From the NCBI GenBank assembly GCA_030043285.1, contig JASHXZ010000569.1, positions 1 to 9,881 of the forward strand: 9,881 bases of DNA. Direction: 5' to 3'. The notes under the pieces are model-generated. The model searched no databases, had not been told where the DNA came from, and was given only the letters and a program-made list of their open reading frames with translations. Shown here in pieces: positions 1-5,559 of the stretch (positions are counted from its first letter, which is position 1; every line of letters begins with the position of its first letter). The position numbers and the translations under genes are program-made. The DNA is from Xanthobacteraceae bacterium (GTDB lineage: Bacteria > Pseudomonadota > Alphaproteobacteria > Rhizobiales > Xanthobacteraceae).

Positions 1-95
1 TCGTCGAGAGGCATACCACCGCGAAACAGCAAATTGATGGTGCCAGTAAGGTTAGGCACCGAGTCGATGAATCGCATTGAGGTGTAGTCGTTCAT
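1..95 (-). CDS. N-terminal fragment of an unrecognised protein (runs off left edge)
   Basis: An open frame begins with ATG at 95 on the minus strand and stays open for 31 codons to the window edge. The visible residues begin MNDYTSMRFIDSVPNLTG and continue with a hydrophobic NLLFRGGMPLD stretch. A run of five G's (GGGGG) lies about 5 nt upstream of the ATG, a good Shine-Dalgarno, and the preceding DNA is AT-rich as expected of a promoter. About 10 of 28 informative codons end in A or T (CCT, CTT, ACT, GGT, TTT, CGA). That is clearly more than in the neighbouring genes and may indicate a different origin. I do not recognise the family. It is not FolB or FolK, the folate genes one might expect downstream of folP. 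The start is well supported; the product is unknown. Confidence 0.55.
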   Translation of the reverse strand, partial: MNDYTSMRFIDSVPNLTGTINLLFRGGMPLD

Positions 96-133
96 TGAAC
101 CCCCGTTTGAGTTTGCTTATCCCCGTGCGTTGG

Positions 134-190
134 TTATGGTTGCAAAATAAATCAGTGATTGCAATTATGTCCGTGGTTGCAAACATATCG
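134..190. promoter_or_regulatory. Cluster of three TTGCAA palindromes in AT-rich upstream region
   Basis: TTGCAA, a perfect 6-bp palindrome, occurs at 140-145, 159-164 and 177-182, so start-to-start spacing is 19 and 18 bp. Two copies extend to GGTTGCAAA. The block is much richer in A/T than the surrounding genes and lies 45-87 bp upstream of the ATG at 95. It is therefore placed to be the operator or promoter region of that minus-strand gene. TTGCAA-type half-sites are known for several repressor families, but nothing here identifies the protein. The remainder of the 96-263 gap shows no gene and no clear terminator for folP. Confidence 0.4.
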
Positions 191-263
191 GCCCGCGCGC
201 AGGACGATCTGCCGCCGAGCAGGTGCCGATTTTCTGGTCAATTTCTTTGTTAGCAGCGAACCG

Positions 264-1130
264 TCATCGCGCCCGCCTGATTGCCGCGGCGACGGCGAGC
301 GCCTGCACGGTCGGCGCCACGTCGTGGGCGCGGATCATGGCGGCGCCGTTCTCGACCGCCAGCACATGCGCGGCGAGCGAGCCACCGAGCCGCTCCATCG
401 GCGCCGACGGCGTGACGGAGTGGATGAAGCGCTTGCGCGAGGCGCCGACCAGAAGCGGCATGCCGAAGCTCGAGAATTCGTGCAGCCGCGCGATGCAGGC
501 GAGGCTCTGCTCCGGCGTCTTGCCGAAACCGATGCCGGGATCGAGCATGATGCGGTCATGGCGGACGCCAGCTTCCCAGGCGATCTCCAGCGAGCGCGAG
601 AAGAACGCGGCAATTTCGGCGATGATGTCGATCGACGGATCGGCGGCGTTGCGGTTGTGCATGATGATGACGGGCGCGCCGTGCTCGGCGACGACGCGCG
701 CCATGTCGCCGTCGCGCTGCAGGCCCCAGACGTCGTTTGCGATCATGGCGCCGCAATCGAGTGCCCAGGCCGCCACATTTGCTTTCATGGTGTCGATCGA
801 AACCGGCACGCCGAGCGCGATGACGGCCGGCAATACTGCTTCGAGCCGGCGCCGCTCCTCGTCGGCGGTGACTGCGACGGCGTCGCCGTATGGCCGCGTC
901 GATTCGGCGCCGACATCAATGATGTCAGCGCCTTCGGCGCGCAGCCGCTCTGCCTGCGTAATGGCCTCTGCCGGATCGAGAAAGCGGCCGCCGTCGGAGA
1001 ACGAGTCCGGCGTGACGTTGAGCACGCCCATGACCAGCGGCCGGTCCTTGCCGTGCAGCCGCGCCATGACGGCATCGCCGGCGGTGGAAACCCCGGGATC
1101 AAGCACGCTATTGGCCGAATTTTGGGGCAT
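264..1130 (-). CDS. folP: Dihydropteroate synthase
   Basis: This cytoplasmic enzyme of folate biosynthesis condenses 6-hydroxymethyl-7,8-dihydropterin diphosphate with p-aminobenzoate to give dihydropteroate; it is the sulfonamide target. The 288-residue protein has normal family length and every signature. VMGVLNVTPDSFSDGG at 33-48 carries the Mg/diphosphate Asn38. SxRP lies at 77-80, SIDT at 111-114 with pterin-binding Asp113, AND at 131-133, LDPGIGFGKT at 196-205 with Asp197, GASRKRF at 229-235 with Lys233, and IRAHD at 266-270 with Arg267 and His269. The ATG at 1130 has only a weak Shine-Dalgarno. It is preferred over Met22 because it leaves room for the first beta strand. The DUF4332 gene lies upstream on the same strand, 136 bp away. 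folB and folK, often next to folP in alphaproteobacteria, do not follow. Confidence 0.96.
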   Translation of the reverse strand: MPQNSANSVLDPGVSTAGDAVMARLHGKDRPLVMGVLNVTPDSFSDGGRFLDPAEAITQAERLRAEGADIIDVGAESTRPYGDAVAVTADEERRRLEAVLPAVIALGVPVSIDTMKANVAAWALDCGAMIANDVWGLQRDGDMARVVAEHGAPVIIMHNRNAADPSIDIIAEIAAFFSRSLEIAWEAGVRHDRIMLDPGIGFGKTPEQSLACIARLHEFSSFGMPLLVGASRKRFIHSVTPSAPMERLGGSLAAHVLAVENGAAMIRAHDVAPTVQALAVAAAIRRAR

Positions 1131-1153
1131 TGCGGCATCGTCCCGCGCCGAAC

Positions 1154-1249
1154 GGCCCCGCTTTGCGCGGTCGGCCGAGACGAGTCAAGCGGAGCTGCAT
1201 TGAGCTGCAACACCCGCCGTTCGCGGATGATGACAATGACTCAATGACT
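1154..1249 (-). promoter_or_regulatory. folP upstream region: hairpin plus short direct repeats
   Basis: Read on the minus strand, 1176-1154 can fold as GGCC-ga-CCGC-gcaaa-GCGG-GGCC, about 23 nt before the folP ATG. There is no T-tract after it, so a simple terminator is unlikely; a 5'-leader hairpin is possible. Farther upstream is an exact 8-bp tandem duplication, CAATGACT at 1234-1241 and again at 1242-1249. TGCAGCTC also occurs twice, 10 bp apart, near 1192-1209. I see no convincing -35/-10 pair, so folP may be read from its own weak promoter here or from the DUF4332 gene. Confidence 0.22.
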
Positions 1250-1266
1250 AAAGGCGTTGGTGTTGC

Positions 1267-1671
1267 CTAGTAGCGAATGATCGGCTGCAGCTTTTTGGCG
1301 TTCTCGATCCAGCGCTCGACGGTCTTTTCCTTCGGCAACAGGTCCACCAGCTTGCGCTTGTTGGCCTCGCGCATTTTTTCGACAAGGTGGTGCGGATTAC
1401 GGAATTGCAGATCCTTGACGGTCTTGACGCCGGCCGCGCGCAACAGCTCAGCGTATTCCCAGCCGACGCCCTTGACCCGCATGCGATCGGCTGCCGTGGC
1501 CCAATCGAGAACCTGCTTTGTATCGGTGCCAGTCTTGGTGGCGAGACGCAGCCGCTGCTTTGGCGTCTTGGTCGCGCGCAGCAGCCCGATCGTCGTGCGA
1601 ATGCCCTCCTCTTTGAGGAGGTCGGCGACTTCCGTCCTGATCGCGCGGATATTGGCGATGGGGTAGGCCAT
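1267..1671 (-). CDS. DUF4332 helix-hairpin-helix protein
   Basis: A 134-residue protein matching the DUF4332 family, which is built from helix-hairpin-helix (HhH) units like those that bind DNA backbone in a sequence-independent way. The C-terminal unit is clear: ADRMRVKGVGWEYAELLRAAGV (split here by its GVG hairpin), then a TVKDLQFRNP segment typical of the family. The N-terminal part (IRTEVADLLKEEGI, TTIGLL) looks like a degenerate first unit. There is no signal peptide or membrane segment, so it is cytoplasmic. ATG at 1671 is preferred: GAGGG stands 9 nt upstream, whereas a TTG one codon earlier would be spaced only 6 nt. The family's physiological role is not known to me. The link to folP is position only, and the 136-bp gap makes tight co-translation unlikely. 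Confidence 0.85.
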   Translation of the reverse strand: MAYPIANIRAIRTEVADLLKEEGIRTTIGLLRATKTPKQRLRLATKTGTDTKQVLDWATAADRMRVKGVGWEYAELLRAAGVKTVKDLQFRNPHHLVEKMREANKRKLVDLLPKEKTVERWIENAKKLQPIIRY

Positions 1672-2055
1672 CAAAAGCTGCCCTCAAACGCAATCGTCCA
1701 GCCGCAATCGCCTTTGCGGTCCGTAACAAAGCGTCCCGGCCTTCGCCAATCCGAGCTTCGGCCAGCAATAGGCGAATGTTCTCTGCTGAGAGTGCTGACC
1801 TTGCCCCACGCCCCGTCCCCTCCCGCACTGATGGCGGGTTTTCGGCTGTAATGGAACGCCGCGTGACAACGTTGTGTCAAGGCGATGGCGTGACAGAGTC
1901 GCAGGCGGGGTCGCAAACAACCGCCGACCGTTGCAAAGTTGCAACGCTTGTGAGCCGGCGAACGCCGTGCAAATGAGTTTTTCGCGATTATTTTATAGCT
2001 GTCTGCTCTGTCTATGCTGTCTGAGCGGCTTTTAGAGTATGGAGACGGTGACGCC
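1672..2055. promoter_or_regulatory. 384-bp divergent intergenic region with two operator-like inverted repeats
   Basis: No credible gene lies between the divergent DUF4332 and M20 peptidase genes; the short frames present lack ribosome sites and protein-like composition. The gap contains TGACA-acgttg-TGTCA at 1864-1879, an inverted repeat with the 10-bp perfect palindrome ACAACGTTGT inside, and another TGACA at 1891-1895. It also contains CGTTGCAA-ag-TTGCAACG at 1929-1946, a perfect 8-bp inverted repeat. A T/A-rich stretch at 1978-1998 could hold a -10 element. CTGTCT then repeats exactly every 9 nt at 1999, 2008 and 2017. These sites suggest regulated transcription of the M20 gene; the regulator is not identifiable from the sequence. 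Confidence 0.4.
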
Positions 2056-3471
2056 ATGAACGCTCCCGAGGCTTTGCCGGCGGTCCTCGACCGCATCGAC
2101 CGCGACCTTGATGCCAGTCTCGACCGGCTGTTTGCGCTGTTGCGCATCCAATCGATCTCCACGGATCCGGCTTATGCGTCCTATTGCCGGGCGGCGGCCG
2201 ACTATGTCGCCGCCGATCTGCGCGGCCTCGGCTTCGACACTAGCGTGCGGCCGACGCAGGGTCATCCAGTGGTTGTCGGCAAGACGGGCAATGGCACCGG
2301 CCGCGCCACGGCGGGCGGCAGGCCGCCGCGGGTGCTGTTTTACGGCCATTACGACGTGCAGCCGGTCGATCCGCTCGACTTATGGACCACGCCGCCGTTC
2401 GAGCCGCGCCTGGAAACCCTTGAAGGCGACCGCAAAATCATCGTGGCCCGCGGCGCCTGCGACGACAAAGGCCAGGCCATGACGTTCATTGAGGCGTGCC
2501 GGGCCTTCAAGGCGGTGACCGGCGCGCTGCCGCTCGACATCACCATGCTGATCGAGGGCGAAGAGGAATGCGGCTCGAAGCATCTGTTCGGCTTCGTGCG
2601 CGACAACGCCGCCGAGCTGTCCCGCGACCTGGCGCTGGTCTGCGATACCGGTATGTGGGATTCCGAGACCCCGTCGATCACCACCTCACTGCGCGGCCTG
2701 GTCTATGAGGAGGTCAGGGTGACGTGCGCCGACCGCGACCTGCATTCCGGCCTGTTCGGCGGTGCCGCGCGCAATCCGATCCATGTCCTGGCCGACATTC
2801 TTGCCGCGCTGCACAAGCCCGACGGTTTGGTCGCCATTCCGCATTTCTACGACGGCGTGCCCGAATTGCCGGCTGACATCCGGGCCGATCTGGCGGCACT
2901 CGGGCTCACGCCGGAAAAATTCCTCGCACCCGTCGGGCTTAGAATTCCGGCCGGCGAACAGGGCCGCCTGATCATCGAGCAGGTCTCGACGCGGCCGACC
3001 GCCGAGGTCAACGGCATCATCGGCGGCTATACCGGAGAGGGCGCCAAAACGGTCATCGCCAGCACCGCCATGGCGAAAGTCTCGTTCCGCCTGGTCGGCA
3101 CGCAAGACCCCGACAAGATCCGCGCCGGCTTCCGCGATTTTGTCCGCGCGCGCTTGCCGGCCGATTGCAAGGTCGCGTTCGGCGACAAGACCAGCGCGCC
3201 CGCCTTTGCGGTTGCGTTCGACAATCCGGCGCTGGTCAAGGCACGCGCGGCGCTCGCCGAGGAGTGGGGCAAGAAGGCGGTGACGGTCGGCGCCGGCGGC
3301 TCGATTCCGATTGTGGCAGATTTCAAGAACGTGCTCGGCATGGATACCCTGATGGTCGGCTTTGCGCTCGACGACGACCGCGTGCATTCGCCGAACGAAA
3401 AGTACGACCTCAAAAGCTTCCACAAAGGCATCCGCAGCTGGGCGCGGATTTTGGCGACGCTGGCGGCTTGA
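2056..3471 (+). CDS. M20-family zinc metallopeptidase (dipeptidase-like)
   Basis: A 471-residue cytoplasmic hydrolase of the M20/ArgE-DapE-CPG2-CNDP superfamily, expected to cleave a dipeptide or N-acyl amino acid with two zinc ions. The catalytic set is complete. GHYDVQP at 97-103 gives ligand His98; RGACDDKG at 132-139 gives bridging Asp136. EGEEECGS at 167-174 gives base Glu170 and ligand Glu171. VCDTG gives Asp197 and VHSPNE gives ligand His444. RDLHSG at 227-232 is the dimerisation-domain motif whose His completes the active site in carnosinase-type enzymes. Length and motif spelling fit the CNDP-like dipeptidase branch better than DapE or ArgE, but the substrate cannot be read. ATG at 2056 follows GGAG at 2041-2044. 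An in-frame ATG at 2014 would add 14 non-conserved residues and falls inside the CTGTCT repeat. A weak ATCGC-gtctt-GCGAT hairpin follows the stop at 3473-3487. Confidence 0.93.
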   Translation: MNAPEALPAVLDRIDRDLDASLDRLFALLRIQSISTDPAYASYCRAAADYVAADLRGLGFDTSVRPTQGHPVVVGKTGNGTGRATAGGRPPRVLFYGHYDVQPVDPLDLWTTPPFEPRLETLEGDRKIIVARGACDDKGQAMTFIEACRAFKAVTGALPLDITMLIEGEEECGSKHLFGFVRDNAAELSRDLALVCDTGMWDSETPSITTSLRGLVYEEVRVTCADRDLHSGLFGGAARNPIHVLADILAALHKPDGLVAIPHFYDGVPELPADIRADLAALGLTPEKFLAPVGLRIPAGEQGRLIIEQVSTRPTAEVNGIIGGYTGEGAKTVIASTAMAKVSFRLVGTQDPDKIRAGFRDFVRARLPADCKVAFGDKTSAPAFAVAFDNPALVKARAALAEEWGKKAVTVGAGGSIPIVADFKNVLGMDTLMVGFALDDDRVHSPNEKYDLKSFHKGIRSWARILATLAA

Positions 3472-3543
3472 AATCGCGTCTTGCGATCTTTGCGGGCGCA
3501 GCACGGCTCACGGTAGGTTGAGCACACTTGCGAACGGTGTCTG

Positions 3544-3572
3544 TTGCCGGGCGCATGGGCCGCGCCTAAGCT
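3544..3572 (+). promoter_or_regulatory. Candidate sigma-70-type promoter of the glycine-rich gene
   Basis: TTGCCG at 3544-3549 and TAAGCT at 3567-3572 are separated by 17 nt and end about 28 nt before the ATG at 3601. This is the only pair with consensus spacing that I see in the 129-bp gap after the M20 gene. The -35 half is good and the -10 half is poor, so this is a guess. Confidence 0.28.
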
Positions 3573-3600
3573 GCCTCGATAACAATGTAAGGGGAGGGAC

Positions 3601-3975
3601 ATGCCCAATCGCAGCATTGGCAAAATTCTCACGCGCGGTCTTGCCGTCGTCGCGATCGCGGCGGTGGCCGGCTTCGCGACCGTGACGCTGAGCGATACGT
3701 CCGCGCTGGCGCGCGGTGGTGGTCATGGCGGCCCCAGCGGTGGCGGCGGCCACGGCATGGGAGCCGGACACAGCATGGCAGTCGGCCACTCCGCCTTCGC
3801 GGTCCGGGGCGGTGCGGTCCGGGGCGGCGCAGTCCGAGGCGGCTTTGTCCGGGGCGGCCGTGGCCATTTCGGGCGCGGCGGTCGACATTTTTGGCATGGA
3901 CATTGGTGGTGGCCGGGCGTCGGTCCGTGCTGGCGCTGGACGCCGTGGGGCTGGATCTGGATCTGCGGGCCCTGA
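3601..3975 (+). CDS. Secreted Gly/His-rich protein with VRGGA repeats and Trp-rich tail
   Basis: A 124-residue protein with a typical Sec signal peptide: basic start (NRSIGK), hydrophobic core at 14-30, and an ALA cleavage box at 35-37. The mature part is low complexity. A Gly/His segment at 38-63 is followed by four pentapeptides of VRGG(A/F/R) type at 68-87, encoded by a 15-nt repeat at about 3802-3861. The end at 96-122 is rich in His and Trp (HFWHGHWWW, CWRWTPWGW, WIC). The His clusters could bind metal and the aromatic end could contact the envelope, but both are inference. Similar short Gly-rich exported proteins are common in Hyphomicrobiales and have no firm function. AGGGGAGG stands just before the ATG, a very strong ribosome site. 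It is convergent with the dioxygenase gene, with a palindromic repeat in between. Confidence 0.75.
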   Translation: MPNRSIGKILTRGLAVVAIAAVAGFATVTLSDTSALARGGGHGGPSGGGGHGMGAGHSMAVGHSAFAVRGGAVRGGAVRGGFVRGGRGHFGRGGRHFWHGHWWWPGVGPCWRWTPWGWIWICGP

Positions 3976-3991
3976 GCGATCGACCTAACAC

Positions 3992-4084
3992 GTAGGGCGG
4001 GCAAAGGCGCGAAGCGCCGTGCCCACGCCTATCGTTCTCTCACGATGCGAAACAGGTGGGCACGCTTCGCTTCGCCCACCCTAC
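3992..4084. repeat. Palindromic intergenic repeat (GTAGGGYGGGC family) between convergent genes
   Basis: The left end starts GTAGGGCGGGC at 3992. The right end at 4056-4084 is the imperfect reverse complement, reading GTAGGGTGGGC on the other strand. Each arm can also fold alone: the left holds GGGC-aaa-GGCGC-gaa-GCGCC-gt-GCCC, and the right has GTGGGC opposite GCCCAC around a CTTCGCTTC loop. The centre has ATCGT-tctctc-ACGAT. The element fills the gap between the glycine-rich gene (+) and the dioxygenase gene (-), where it could terminate transcription from both sides. I recall closely similar repeats as widespread in Bradyrhizobium-like genomes; copy number here cannot be judged from one window. 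Confidence 0.75.
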
Positions 4085-4098
4085 AAAAACTACAGCAA

Positions 4099-4953
4099 TC
4101 AGTACACGTGATCGCCCGCCACCACGTAGCGCCGCAGCAGGCGGCGCTCGCGGTCGGAAAAATCGGTGCGCGCGTGCAGCGTGCAGCGATTGTCCCACAG
4201 CACCAGATCGCCGACGCGCCATTGGTGGGCGTAAATGAATGTGTCCTGCTCCATGTGATCGAACAGCGCGTCGAGCAGCGCCGTGCCGTCGTCATCGTCC
4301 AAACCCTCGACCGTGAATGTCATCAGGCGGTTGACATAGAGCGCCTTGCGCCTGGTCGCCGGATGGGTGCGCACGATCGGCTGCACATAGTGCGGATGCG
4401 CGGTGAGATCGACCTTGGCGCCGTTCACCGCCCGCGTCGTCGAATTGTAGAGATAGGCGTTGAGCGCCTTGCGGCCGTCGATGCGCGCTTTCAGCTCGGC
4501 CGGCAGCGTGTCGTAGGCCTTGTACATGTTGAGAAACAGCGTATCGCCGCCGGCCGCCGGCACCTCGATGGCGTAGAGGAACGTGCCCGCCGCCGGTTTT
4601 TCCAGATAGCACTGGTCGGAATGGAAATGCATTTCGCCATCCGGCAGCGAGCCGATCAGCTTGCCGTTGTCGCGGACGTTCGACACCAGCATGGTCAATT
4701 CCGGATATTTGGTATGGCCGTATTCGTTGATCGCCTGGGGCGGACGCGTGCGCTTCTGCAGCGCGCCGAAATGACCGGCGAAACGGATCTGGTCGTCTTC
4801 GGTCAGCTCCTGGTTTCGGAACAAAATAACCAGATGCTCGTGCCAGGCGTCGATGATCGCGGCGACCGTTTCGGCCGGCAGGTCCTGGCGCAGATCGATG
4901 CCGGCGATTTCGGCGCCCAGCGCCGGCGACAGCGGCCTTATCTCAAGCGGCAT
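4099..4953 (-). CDS. TauD/TfdA-family Fe(II)/2-oxoglutarate dioxygenase
   Basis: A 284-residue cytoplasmic non-haem iron enzyme. The family couples decarboxylation of 2-oxoglutarate to hydroxylation of a substrate such as taurine, alkylsulfate or phenoxyacetate, often releasing a heteroatom group. The iron facial triad is visible: HSD with His111 and Asp113 (within MHFHSDQCY) and distal His260 (in WDNRCTLHART). Arg271 or Arg275 in RRLLRR is placed to hold the 2-oxoglutarate carboxylate. The N-terminus (IRPLSPALGAEIAGIDL) is the standard family opening and the length is normal. ATG at 4953 follows AGAGGTGA at a good distance. The substrate cannot be assigned: it is not clearly TauD itself, and no ABC sulfonate transporter is adjacent. 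Only 31 bp separate the ATG from an upstream palindromic repeat, so the promoter must lie in or beyond that repeat unless transcription comes from the usp gene. Confidence 0.92.
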   Translation of the reverse strand: MPLEIRPLSPALGAEIAGIDLRQDLPAETVAAIIDAWHEHLVILFRNQELTEDDQIRFAGHFGALQKRTRPPQAINEYGHTKYPELTMLVSNVRDNGKLIGSLPDGEMHFHSDQCYLEKPAAGTFLYAIEVPAAGGDTLFLNMYKAYDTLPAELKARIDGRKALNAYLYNSTTRAVNGAKVDLTAHPHYVQPIVRTHPATRRKALYVNRLMTFTVEGLDDDDGTALLDALFDHMEQDTFIYAHQWRVGDLVLWDNRCTLHARTDFSDRERRLLRRYVVAGDHVY

Positions 4954-4984
4954 GACTCACCTCTCACGCGTTTTATTCTGGTAC

Positions 4985-5075
4985 CGTCATTGCGAGGAGC
5001 CCCGAAGGGGCGACGAAGCAATCCAGGAGGCGGGTGCAAGCCGCCCTGGATTGCTTCGCTTCGCTCGCAATGACG
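4985..5075. repeat. Palindromic intergenic repeat (CGTCATTGCGAG family)
   Basis: The left arm is 4985-5026 and the right arm 5046-5075. They pair as CGTCATTGCGAG...GAAGCAATCCAG with CTGGATTGCTTC...CTCGCAATGACG. The left arm has an extra small hairpin, GCCCC-gaa-GGGGC. The loop carries GGCGG-gtgcaag-CCGCC, so the whole folds as a long branched stem. Frame translation gives the tell-tale string RHCEEPRRGDEAIQ, a peptide I recall as frequently mis-annotated from this repeat type. It lies between usp and the dioxygenase gene, both minus strand, where it may end or attenuate transcription. It is a different family from the element at 3992-4084. Confidence 0.85.
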
Positions 5076-5098
5076 AGTTGAACAAGGGCTTAGTCCTT

Positions 5099-5536
5099 TT
5101 ACTTCGCCGCCGGCTGGCGCACCACGAGCACCGAACAGGCGGCGTAGCGCACGACGTGGCCGGCATTGGAGCCGAGGAAATAGGTGCGCATGCCGGTCCG
5201 GTGCGAACTCATAACGATCAGGTCGGCGTGCATCGCGGCCGCCTCGTCCAAAATCTCGCGGTCGACGTGGCCCTGGCGTACCACGGTCGAAATGCGCTCC
5301 GGGGTGAGCCCGGTTTCCCTGGCGACGATGGCGATGGCCTCTTCGGCGGCGGCGCGCTGCTGGGTTTCGAAATCCGCCGGCACGTATTCGGCGAGCATTA
5401 CCGGCGTCGTCGGCAACACGTTGACGAGACGAACGACGCCGTCGGCCTCCTTCGCCATCGTCAGCGCGCTGGCGATCGCAGGCTTGGCGAGCTCGACGTC
5501 GGTCAGATCGATCGGCACCAGGATGCGTTTATACAT
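5099..5536 (-). CDS. Universal stress protein, UspF-like
   Basis: A single-domain 145-residue UspA-fold protein. It opens with MYKRILVPIDLTD, the first beta strand with the conserved Asp. It ends with GSNAGHVVRYAACSVLVVR, almost the textbook UspF/UspG ending. Usp proteins act in the cytoplasm, many as dimers, and rise under starvation, oxidative or energy stress. The classical ATP loop G-x2-G-x9-G-(S/T) is altered: the segment reads SSHRTGMRTYFLGS, keeping the final GS but lacking the first glycines. SHR-x-x-x-TYLLGS is normal for UspF-type proteins, so this fits the subgroup and is not damage. ATG at 5536 is chosen because AGGA stands about 10 nt upstream and homology begins there; an earlier ATG at 5563 overlaps the sixA stop. 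It probably shares a transcript with sixA, 23 bp upstream. Confidence 0.93.
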   Translation of the reverse strand: MYKRILVPIDLTDVELAKPAIASALTMAKEADGVVRLVNVLPTTPVMLAEYVPADFETQQRAAAEEAIAIVARETGLTPERISTVVRQGHVDREILDEAAAMHADLIVMSSHRTGMRTYFLGSNAGHVVRYAACSVLVVRQPAAK

Positions 5537-5559
5537 GCTCAAAAATCCTGCACGGAAAT

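Noticed and set aside
159..1247. A 362-codon plus-strand frame opposite folP
   Set aside because: Arg/Asp/Gly-rich antisense shadow of a GC-rich gene; no ribosome site, and folP on the other strand has all catalytic motifs.
2686..3504. A 272-codon minus-strand frame opposite the M20 peptidase
   Set aside because: Antisense shadow produced by high third-position GC; no recognisable domains.
4045..5073. A 342-codon plus-strand frame opposite the dioxygenase
   Set aside because: Antisense shadow that starts in one palindromic repeat and ends in the other; the minus strand carries the iron-binding motif.
3992..5075. A composite transposon with the two palindromic elements as ends
   Set aside because: The elements belong to different families and there is no transposase between them; kept only as a bracketing observation.
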